DNA of 64,000 nt from Glycine soja (Eukaryota > Streptophyta > Magnoliopsida > Fabales > Fabaceae), in contig NC_041005.1 of the NCBI RefSeq assembly GCF_004193775.1, positions 3,474,501 to 3,538,500 on the forward strand. Direction: 5' to 3'. Below the pieces are notes generated by a model that searched no databases, was not told where the DNA came from, and worked only from the letters and a program-made list of their open reading frames with translations. The translations under genes and the position numbers were made by a program. Positions 45,668 to 55,631 of the stretch are shown here, one piece after another. How positions within the stretch are numbered: the first letter of the stretch is position 1; each line of letters begins with the position of its first letter.

Positions 45668-46816
45668 ATGGCAGAACGAAGGGTTTTCACTCTCTCACAG
45701 GTTGCCCAACATAAATCCAACAAAGACTGTTGGCTGGTGATCAATGGCAGAGTAAGTAGTGCATTCTTAATTTGTGTCTCATACTCATAAAAAAGGATGA
45801 ATTAGTAACCAAGTTTAATAACACAAATTTGTTTTACCTTGTTAATTTTGAAGTCTTCAAGTTTTAGTGGCAGATATTTTTAAAGATTAAATATAGATTT
45901 TTCATTATTGTTATTTTTATTTTTTTTAGTAATTAAGATATGATTTCTAAAAATTAACTAGTTCTTGCAAGCTGGAACCATGTATATATAAAAAATGTAA
46001 TTGATAGAGGAGATTTCACGGAAGTTGGTGTTCTTGCGGCTAGATTGTGCCTAATGAAGTAAGAGACCTAGCCCAAAAACATTTAAGTGAGAAAGTGCAA
46101 TTTGTCCTCCATGTGGTCTAATATTGGCTTATATTGGCGTTTCACCACATCCGAACAACCTCGATACTCTCGGGACAGTTTCCGGTATCCCATTTAGTTG
46201 TTCTTTTGGGATCTTCGGGTTATGTATCGTGGGCAGTTATATTTAGATCATGTTTTAGGGTCTCGTCTCATGTTGAGTCGAAGATGGTTAGCAAACTTTT
46301 AATGGTCGGTCGGTTATCGAGTGATAGCATCAAAAAATCCGACCGACAGGCAATGGAAGGGGTACGATTTGTCAATTAGATTTGTAGGCAGAGATTATTC
46401 ATTGATAAAAATGGTGAATACTTCACATATATGGAATGAAAAAAAAAGGTTATGTCAATTGATTGTTTGAATTTTTGTAGGTGTTGGACGTGACAAAGTT
46501 CTTGGAGGAACACCCGGGAGGAGAAGAGGTGATTCTAGAGGTAGCTGGGAAGGATGCGACCAAAGAGTTTGACGTTATTGGACACAGCAAAGCAGCACAA
46601 AATATGGTCCTAAAGTACCAAGTGGGTGTCCTCCAAGGTGCCACAGTTCAAGAGGTAGACTTGAAGGATGTTGTGGACAAGGAATCCAACACCAAAGAGA
46701 TGAGTGCCTTCGTGATCAAAGAGGGTGCAAGGTCTAAGTCCCTTGCTTTTTACGAGTTCTTTGTTCCACTTCTTGTAGCTGGTCTATATTTTGGTTACCG
46801 ATGCCTCACTTATTAG
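45668..46816 (+). CDS. CYTB5: Cytochrome b5 (tail-anchored, ER type)
   Basis: Two exons, 45668-45751 and 46481-46816, encode 139 aa. The heme fold spans about residues 5-80. The axial ligands are His39 in HPGG and His63 in IGHSKAA, with the usual 24-residue spacing. The C-terminal segment FYEFFVPLLVAGLYFGYR is a single membrane anchor with a short tail, so the protein is inserted post-translationally into the ER or a related membrane. It would donate electrons to fatty-acid desaturases, hydroxylases and some P450s. The 729-bp intron is phase 0 and interrupts after residue 28. That intron contains a less AT-rich stretch (46130-46380) with an open frame but no recognised domain. Length and motifs are normal. 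Confidence 0.95.
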
Positions 46817-49230
46817 CTCATCTTATAATTGAGACTCGCTGTCTGAATGTTTATTGTATATTTATATTCGCTTTTAATTGAGACTTGAGTGTGTGATTGT
46901 TTTACTCATTTTCTACTTTCCAATACACTTTCAACGCAAATCTGTCTTTATGGTTATTGACGTTTAACTTGAAGTGAGTATTCAAACACGCCCTTATTTG
47001 GTTCAGTTTTTAATTTCTACCTTCCAATACACTTCCATTCATAGGATCTGATATTTTCCGGAATTGAGCGCATAGTTCAGATGTGTTTGATTTTTCGATG
47101 GAACACAATTTAATGGATATAATTAACTCAACATAAAAAATTTGTTCCTTCCACGTTTTGCTCTCCTAACACGTAATCAAACAGACTCAAATGTCTGCTT
47201 GATGGAGAATTGCTTTTTTTCTTTTTTTGAAGATGGAGAATTTCTTTATAGCAGTTGATCTAATTATTTCATATGATTTTTTGTGTTTTTTTTATTTAAC
47301 ACAAACTAGTACATTGTCGTGTTTGTTAAAAGAAAATCTCTAAAAAGAATAAAAATAAATGACTTTCTAAAAATAAAGCTAATAAAAATACACATTTGTA
47401 CATTTCAGAATTCAGAGTGTCTCTGTATATAAAACATAACCTGTGCACAAGTTTATTTACTATCCAAACTCACACGTGAGTAATAGAGAAATTATGAAGT
47501 AATCTTGGACCGTTACCTATAATGATATAGGATCACTTAATTTTTCATGGTAGTAGGGGTCAAGCGCATTCTATATTCATTTGTCTTGATATTAAGAACT
47601 ACTATTTATTTAGGATAAAATGTTTTTTTTTCTTCTAAAAAAATTAGCTCTAGTCTTTTTTTCTCTCTCTATTTTAGTCTTTCTAATTTTTAAAACTTCA
47701 CTTTGGAGAAGGCAAGATTAATAATTCTTTCATATTTGAGCCCTCCAATAATAGTATCTTAACTTCCCTTAGCTCCTGACTTGGTATTGCAGCTAGTTAA
47801 TTGACTGCCCTTTATGATTTATTCCAGAAAAATGGAGGCAATCACATAAGATGATGGATATTTAGATACGTGTCCTACCCTGAACTAATTCCATCATTCC
47901 ACGAGTGTTGGCTAATTGACAAGGACAAAGATAGGACCTGTTTAAATAAACTTTTTCATAAACACGTACACAAGAAGAAAATTAAAATAAATAAATAAAA
48001 ATAACTTTTTCTTCAAGTTAAAATTAATTTATGTATAAATTAAAAATAAACTTTTAAATAAGCTAAAGAACTTCCACAAATTAATTTATTTTATCTTATG
48101 AATAAACTTATTTTATACATGCAAAAGCTAAAATCTTTGGTACACAACACAGTTCTCGCATCAATAAGACATCATATTCGTTACAACATTATGTGCATTG
48201 ACTTCGTCATTTACATCTTGTGATATAGTACAACAGCGAAGAGGGAATACTCTTCAATCTTCATGAGACCATTCTGGAATAGGTGAATGAAAAATAGATA
48301 GCAAAAAAGAAAAAGAAAAAAGTAAGGAAATGCTACTGCTAGGTATAATGGAAGACTCAAGTAGTAATATCAAAGCACTTGAAATGTTATATCGACACCA
48401 TGTATGCCAGCGAGAAACCAGATAAAAAACTCTCGCTTGCTTAAGCGACAACATAGATCATATGAACTCGAATCAAAAGATTGTTTGTCCATTCCCAATT
48501 ATGCCTGCCGCAACCAGAAATTGATAGATAATTTATCTAAATCTTCCTTTCTACATCGTGCAAAAAGCAATTAAAACTGCAGAGAAATCGAAATTGTAAG
48601 CCAACATATACTATTGCAAGAAAGGGAGGAGGACAAAGGAAACGATAAAAGTAACAATTGCAAAGAGAATTTAGAATTGACATAGCTTCTCAGTATTCCT
48701 TGGCCTGTGAGGCATATAGACAACGCTTCAAACAGTTACCAAGTACTATAGACCAAGACATAAGCACAACTGCACATGGATGCACACAGAACACCCCTTG
48801 GTAGGTGAAAACAGCCAACTATAAAATTTCTTAGTGATAAAACTTTAGAAGGGGCAATCGTGACAAAATCTCACCACTTCACATTCACATTCACATTCTG
48901 TATCATTCTTATATGATATTTGGAAGTTCCCCCGACAGTATGCATAGCGCATAATAAAGTTCTATAAATTCAAAATAGCTTCATTTCTATATGTGAAATA
49001 TAATAGCTGCAACAAAATCATGCACATAAAGAAAGCATGAAAAAGCAAGAACAATGATATCATGAAAAAGGCTTCACGAACAAAGGAACCAGGAAAAACT
49101 AAAATGGGACAAAAAAAGTTGTATAACCAAAGGAGGGCGGTAAATGCAAAGCATCATCAAGAAGGCCCTACAATTATAGGGAAAATAAGAAGAAGAAAAA
49201 CGAGGGGAAGAAGGTGAAATTCCACCAATT
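46817..49230. other. Convergent spacer between cytochrome b5 and syntaxin-like genes
   Basis: Up to about 48130 it is AT-rich with no signal. From about 48140 to 49230 base composition is less AT-rich. This may be a long 3' UTR of the minus-strand syntaxin-like gene or an unrecognised non-coding transcript. The frame at 48254-48454 has no domain and I do not call it. Confidence 0.45.
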
Positions 49231-50789
49231 TCAAAGTGCACGCATTTCAGCAGACACACTGACACAAACTAAGATCAGGAGCCTACCAATAAAGCAAAGG
49301 AGAATAACAGCCCATACAGCCATTTGAACTGGCCGATTGTATTGCATTTGGTATTGAGATCTTTGAAGCTGCCTATGGAGAGCCCCATACCACCCCTGGA
49401 GTTGCTTATCATAACATTCATCACCATTGTCAAGGCAACTCTTACTTCTTTCATAGTATGCTTTGATGCCCTTTATTTGGGAACAAAACACGAGGTATTA
49501 ATACTTCAGCAAAAGCATTAAAAGTACACAAGCAAGTCTCCGTTAACAGAGTAAAAACAAAAGCAGCTAAAGAACAAACCCCATTCAATCCAGCTGGTGC
49601 TAGCAGTGCCTTATCCACTTCTTCACAAGGATTAACAGCTTTCAGCTTTCTATAGCCATTCTTAGGCCACTTCAACTTAGAGATGGTTTCCATGGAACCA
49701 AAAAATCCAGAGAGACTGGCTACCTTATGCATAGGAGTAGGACCAGAAGAACCATTGGAGGAACTCGATTGTTGCACATCGTCAGAAACAGTGATTTTCC
49801 AATTACCAATGTCAGCATCAGCACTAGCTGCCCTGCGATGCCCATGTGACTTCTCCGGTGCTGCTTCGGATGAACCCCACCCAGATGAAACAAGTAAATT
49901 GCTTGAATAATTAGTTTGCAGACTTTCACAGTCTCTGCCAACACATTCAATGAGACCTTTGCCCCCAGCAGCCGGTATTCCAGAAAGAAACGACGCAAGC
50001 TCATCTCGTTCTCCTTCATCTAGACGCATCCAAGGCAGAGACGCCTTGCTGCCTGAATGAACAGATTCTTGTAACGAATGTTCAACTTTCTTAATCTTGC
50101 CACCGATGGCATGAATAAAATCCCGGTGCCTATTTCTCGCATCCTCACTTGAAACTTTGCTATAACTTGACCTAGCTGCCCGTTCAAATTCCTCTAACTG
50201 CATTATCCATCCAAATGCAACCACATGCTCGTTACGATGATACAAAAAAGTGAAAGTACATTTTCTAATAGAAATTACCTGCCATTTAGCAGTGCCAAGG
50301 GTAGTTTGTAGATCTCGGCGGAGTTCATCACAGTTCCATGGGCTGGACGCATCTCTCATTGCATGAATCCATGTTCTATACGTAGATTCCATCCTTGAAA
50401 AAACAACCATAGCAAATCAATAACAACAAAATCTGAGGAATACATTTTTTTAAAGATTGTGCACCCAAATGAACTTAAAAACATTAAGCCTTTCAAATTT
50501 CAATCTTTGAGTTAAATTGGGAATAAAAAAAAACAAAAACAAAAGGGAGGATAGAATTTGGCAAGTGCGTCTGTTTAATCCAAAATGGAATTACTTGGAA
50601 ATATTCTATTATATTATCCCTACATTTCCTTGGGAAAACAAATTGAAGATTAAATAAAATAGGAAAAAGGCGTAAAACAAATGGAAAACCTAATTGGAAG
50701 AATGATAGGTACCTGTCTGCAGATTCCTGAACTTCTTCCGCGGCGTTAAAGAAAGGATCTTTTTCCCATCGATCAAAACTCGACGCCAT
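49231..50789 (-). CDS. Syntaxin-6 N-domain membrane protein
   Basis: Four minus-strand exons, 50789-50713, 50393-50279, 50197-49580 and 49470-49231, join in phase for 349 aa. The N-terminus (SSFDRWEKDPFFNAAEEVQE, then STYRTWIHA, WNCDELRRDL and LEEFERAARSSY) matches the three-helix syntaxin-6 N-terminal domain shared with SYP61-type t-SNAREs. Residues about 150-290 are Ser/Gly-rich and look disordered. Near the C-terminus QLQRSQYQMQYNRPVQ precedes one hydrophobic segment (MAVWAVILLCFIGRLLILV), a tail anchor. I see no 60-residue heptad SNARE motif, unlike true syntaxins. Arabidopsis has such proteins (At4g30240-like, from memory), annotated as syntaxin/t-SNARE family with unknown function. A role in TGN or endosome traffic is inferred from the N-domain only. 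Confidence 0.87.
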
Positions 50790-52036
50790 GAATATTGAAT
50801 AACAATAATATGATAATTAATAATAATCGGAATCTGGAGAAGGAAAGAATCGATGAATCCGATGTATGTAATCTGTGTTGGGTTACAGGGGAAGGTGGTG
50901 AATTAAATGATGGATCCGATTAGTTGGAGCCAAACGTAATTACAAGAAGAGAAGTTCTTATTTTTCTGTGTTTTGTTCTCCCAAAATTATTTTGAGCAAT
51001 TGCGATTTGCAATGAACGAAAACTATGAATGATTGGATATACGGCACGCGTGAGATGATGTCCGTGTCAGCTGGTACGGCGTCGTTTCCTACAGTACCCT
51101 GGCTATCATTAGAAACAATTCGTGGGATGAAGAAGCTTCCACCAGAGTAAATGACCGATATAGTTTTTTTTTTTTTTTACAGATATATTTAAGGTCATAA
51201 TTTAACAACTTAAAATTGTTAAAGTCATAATAATCATTAGCACAATATTTTCTTGAATATGCATCTAACATAAAAATCAATTCATAAATTAAAGAGTCAA
51301 TCAACACACTCAAAATTTTATAAGTAAAGTTTAATATATTTAAGTATGTTTATATTTTAATATTTGTCTCATCCCATGTATTAGTTAGGTAGAAAAAAAT
51401 GTCTCACAAATTTAACCTTTAAGATGTTTAATGCTTTATTTACAACCATTTATCACTCTTCCTAAGATCATCTCTTGAGTAAAAAGAATAAAAATCACTG
51501 CAGTTGTTACTCACATACTCTCTCTCTCCAAATTCAAGTATAAAACAATTAATTAAATTTGGTGTTAATTAAGAAGTTACTAAATATTATTTAGTTTTAC
51601 TAATTACAATTAAAAATATTTTTTAACTAATTTTTGTTAAAATTTGATATTAAAAACAAAATATTAACCATTTCAAAAATTAAAATGGTTAATAAAAAAT
51701 TTCTATGAAACTTTTGAAAAAAAGTTATCGAATCATATCATTTCATTGTATTAACCATTTCAAAAAATTGTTCAAATTTTTTTTTTATCAAATCATGTCA
51801 TTTCATTGTATTAGTTTTTCATATTTAGTATCCAAAAAATATTTTATTAAACAATTTTCTACAAAATCTGTTTTAATGAGAAGATAAAAGTTTTATTTTT
51901 TCGAATTTAATTTATTTTTACTACAATAAAAAATATTATAATATTTTTATTATTCCCGTAATTTTTTTATTACCTAAATATTTCCAATGTGATCCAAATA
52001 GATTTTAATCTCGGGTGATGAAAAAATTTTCCCCCT
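50790..52036. other. Divergent spacer between syntaxin-like and RMT2-like genes
   Basis: Promoters of both flanking genes should lie here. The middle (51150-51980) is very AT-rich. A CATTTCATTGTATTA phrase repeats at about 51739 and 51799. No genes are seen. Confidence 0.5.
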
Positions 52037-52043
52037 TATAAAC
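52037..52043 (+). promoter_or_regulatory. Likely TATA box of the RMT2-like gene
   Basis: TATAAAC follows CCCCCT and lies 77 bases before the ATG at 52114. The call rests on motif and spacing. Confidence 0.4.
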
Positions 52044-52113
52044 GGTGAGTAAAAGTAAGAAATGTTGAGGTTTTAGTGGAAGGCGAGGGTTTGAGGTGCG
52101 CAAGCAAACAAAG

Positions 52114-54207
52114 ATGAAAGAAGCGGATGAGCAACTATGCGAGGCGGCCATTAAAGGTGACACGAAGAAAGTGAGGTCTCTTATATACTCCGGCGCTGAC
52201 GTCACCCACTTTGACGGCGATGGCCTCAATCCTCTGATGCACGCCGCAAAGCACGGCCATGCACCCGTCCTCACCCTCCTCCTCTCCGTCGGCGCTCCCT
52301 GGAACGCTCTTTCTCCCTCCAACCTCTCCGCCGGTGACTACGCCATGCAAGAAGGCCACAACGAAACCTTCGAGCTTCTCCTCAACGCCGGTACACTTAT
52401 TCTCTCCACATTCTCATTTCAAATTAGGATTATTGGTAGGAGTTATAAGGTTGGCTTGGTGGTTGAAGAGAGAAGGTGCTAACAAAAACTAACAAATTAA
52501 CAACCAACATTGGTCTTTAAAAAAAATACTGGTATTGGAATCTGATTTCATTTCAATTTGTCAGGGATCCAATCTGAACTGATACTGGGAACAATTGCGA
52601 GGAAGGCAAACAAGAACGGCGATTCCGGTCACGATTATTTGGAAGATAGGGTGAGTTTTAGCGAAGACAAGCTTATGGACTCTGAAAGCAAGGCTGTGAT
52701 GATGGCATGGGAGAATCCGTTGATGGAGGCTCATGCTAAGGCGGTTTGTTCCGGTGGTGGCCACGTACTCAATATTGGGTTTGGTATGGGGCTCGTGGAT
52801 TCGGCCATTCAGCGATATGCACCTGCTTCACACACCATTGTTGAGGCTCATCCTGAGGTTTATGAACGCATGCTTCGCTCCGGTTGGGGCCAGAAGGAAA
52901 ATGTCAAGATTGTTTTTGGACGATGGCAAGATGTTCTGCCTCAGCTTGAAACATATGATGGTAATTGCTATTCGTCTAATCTTTATCTTCATAAACGTCA
53001 ATGCTTGATTGCAGCATTACACATACTATTACAATTGATTGGATATTCTTCTCTGAAAAACATAGCAATGTTATTTTATACCCGTAGTTTTCTAACTTAT
53101 TTTTTTAGTCCCTATAGGTGGAGTTTTTAGTTCCTAAAGTTTATATTTTAATTTTCAAAAGTTTCCTACCATTAAAATCATTAAAATTCTTGACGGAGTT
53201 AAAAAAATTTAAGGTAAGGACCTTTTCGGAATTAAAATCTAAACTAGAGACTAAAAAATTCACTTATTAAACTTTTAGGACTAAAAAATCCTCTAACTAC
53301 AGGGACTAAAAATGATTAGTCTAGAATATATAGCACTAAATGGTTAATTAAACATTTGTTTTATTTATTTGTTTACTTGTATATACATTAAATTAAATTG
53401 TGTATACAAGTGGGGGACCCTCATGATCTAGCTTTTTAGACTGTTAGACTTAAACTAAAATTATGAGATGATATTAGAGCCTATTCCAACAGATGTTGTT
53501 GGGTCTATCAGTTGGCCACCTATTATTGGGCTGATATTGAACCACCCACAAATGTCCTGCAATCACCTGTAAATGTCCAGTTCTACAAACTTCACATTCT
53601 AGGCGTCTAATGTTAGGTGTGAGATGGTGTGTTGGAGATCCTATGTTTACTAGTAATATAACCAAAATAGTGTATATAAGTGAGGAGTAACCCTCATCCT
53701 ATGAGTTAGCTTTTATAATTATGTGACCTTAACTCAAACTCTAAAAGAGTCTGAGTCTACTAGCATCACAATCATGCAATTCATATAGCTTATCTTACCT
53801 AGTGGAAAAAAACTTCTTTGTTATTATTTTTGTATTTGTATCTAAATCTGGATTATGTCTTTGATATGGGTCATTGGCGTGAATTTTGTTCAGGAATATT
53901 CTTCGACACCTATGGGGAGTACTACGAAGATCTGAGGGAGTTCCATCAGCATCTCCCGGCATTGTTGAAGACTGGTGGTATCTACTCATTCTTCAATGGC
54001 CTTTGTGGCAGTAATGCATTTTTCCATGTTGTTTACTGCCATTTGGTATCTCTTGAGCTTGAGAATTTGGGGTATTCCACACAATTGATTCCATTGCCGG
54101 TTAAGGATTGTTTGGGAGAACAAGTTTGGGAAGGTGTGAAACAAAGATATTGGCAGCTCGATACGTACTATCTTCCTGTCTGTCAGGCCATAGAGAACCC
54201 TGAGTGA
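52114..54207 (+). CDS. Ankyrin-repeat, RMT2-like arginine methyltransferase
   Basis: Three exons, 52114-52390, 52565-52960 and 53894-54207, encode 328 aa. The start is ATG at 52114; an upstream GTG-initiated reading adds only six codons and is not used. Residues 5-92 carry ankyrin-type repeats (DGLNPLMHAAKHGHAPVLTL, AMQEGHNETFELLLNAG). Residues 115-328 are a class I SAM-dependent methyltransferase, with YLEDRVSFSEDKLMD, the SAM-binding VLNIGFGMG at 160-168, and FFDTYGEYYEDLREFH in the active-site region. This ankyrin plus methyltransferase fusion is the layout of fungal Rmt2, which methylates the delta-nitrogen of arginine in ribosomal protein Rpl12, and plants have a conserved homologue. Substrate here is inferred. 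The second intron (52961-53893) contains two repeat-derived blocks. Sequence is complete with no frameshift. Confidence 0.9.
53080..53340. repeat. Inverted-repeat block in intron 2 of the RMT2-like gene
   Basis: The left side contains TTTTTAGTCCCTATAGGTGG near 53102. The right side contains ACTACAGGGACTAAAAATGA near 53296, whose reverse complement is TCATTTTTAGTCCCTGTAGT. Internal phrases (TTTTTAGTTCCTAAAG; CTTTTAGGACTAAAAAATCC) also match in inverted order. It is a small foldback repeat of a kind common in legume introns. No target duplication was established. Confidence 0.6.
53398..53760. repeat. Direct-repeat block in intron 2 of the RMT2-like gene
   Basis: A segment at about 53398-53490 (TGTGTATACAAGTGGGGGAC; CTCATGATCTAGCTTTT) is repeated imperfectly at about 53670-53755 (AGTGTATATAAGTGAGGAGT; CTCATCCTATGAGTTAGCTT). 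They could be the paired ends of a non-autonomous element. Limits are approximate. Confidence 0.5.
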
Positions 54208-55631
54208 GGCAGGAAATGGATCTCCTGCAGCTTAGAAAGAACTGCACCCTGTGCAGTTACAAATTTCACCATCCATGCAAGTTTTTTTCTCTCCTTTATA
54301 TATTAAAATTAAAGGAATGGTTGAAATCTCATGCAGTTTTATTTTTAACTGTAGAGGATCTTAATCCCAGTGATGTATGGTTTGATTTTAATAACATCGT
54401 CAATTATTCTAACACGCCATGTGTTTTTGCTTGTGTAACGTATCAAATGGAATTGTAAGAATACAGTTAGAGTCATATTGAACTTTTGAGCTTTATTTGT
54501 AAATTTCATTACATTGGTTGTCTTTTGAATTTAGAAGTCATTGGCTAACCAACATGGTTCAAGAAAATGCATTATACACGAAGGATTTCATTTTAAAGTG
54601 TACACTTAATAACTTAAGTATTATTTTCACGTATAAGGCTACAGCTCGTCTCTCTTTCCAATAAGCCAAATGAAATTTCCCTTTTTTTTTCATATGTTAA
54701 GCTTTTCTACTTGAAGTTAGGCTAACAATCTTTTTTTCTTCTTCTTTTGATACTTTAAGTTGGGGTAACAATCTAATCAACCCAGTGGATTCATATGCTA
54801 ATATCATCCATCTTCCGAAGTCTTAAATCAATTAGGCAAATGAATTATTACTGGGCATGTTTCCAATTATAATCGGACTAAAAACAGTCATTTGTAGTTA
54901 CTGAAGGTCGTTTTATTGGGATTCTGACGAAAAGATGGCTCTCTTTTTATTCTGATAAAGATAAAGCTTATCAATTGTTTAGAGATTGTTCTTTGCCTGA
55001 AATTTCTTGATTAGTTTTCTTTTAAAAAAAAAAAAAATACAAAAAATGGGAGTCTAGGGTGGTGATGGCTTGGATGGAAATTGCAAAGAGCATTAGAAGA
55101 AAACGAGAATATGTTCAACCTGTCAAAAAGACTCAATCTCAAGCCTGCTCAGTTCACCAAGTGGCTAATGAACACGGGATCTTGAAAAATTATTTCATTT
55201 ACTTAATTACTTTAACCTATAATAACGACCATATTGCCATATAATTTACACTGAAATTAAACTTCGGAGCACACCATTAGAAAGTTCTTGATTAGGTAAA
55301 TGTCTATCAGATCATGGCAAGTGTAGTTGTTTTATTGCTCTTTGGGGATATAGATGAATAACCTTATAACCCAAGTGGGACTACCTATTCCGCATAGTGG
55401 GATAAGAAAGAGCTTACTGTCATTTATTCAGGTACACCATTACCCTGTTTCTTTTCTGTACAATCATTCTGTACTAATTTTCAAAGGAGTACAGCAAAGA
55501 GAAACATAACATCAGTGCCCCTTTTGCTGCACCAAAAGCAGAATAAAAACAAAGAGATACAATTATTCATGAAGACGAGCACGTTTGCTTGCAACAGGTA
55601 ATTCAAAGTTAGGGCTTTTAAAAATCAGAGT
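54208..55631. other. Convergent spacer between RMT2-like and subtilase genes
   Basis: The first 300 bases are probably 3' UTR of the methyltransferase gene, and the last 100-200 that of the subtilase. A 61-codon frame at 55059-55244 shows no domain. Nothing else stands out. Confidence 0.5.

Noticed and set aside
46134..46379. 82-codon frame in the cytochrome b5 intron
   Set aside because: No homology I recognise, and it lies wholly inside an intron whose splicing restores a perfect cytochrome b5 frame.
49720..50019. Alternative minus-strand frame within exon 3 of the syntaxin-like gene
   Set aside because: It overlaps the real coding exon in another frame and encodes no known domain.
55059..55244. 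61-codon frame with a basic start (SIRRKREYVQPVKKTQ)
   Set aside because: No domain, no splice context and an AT-driven C-terminal half; probably chance.
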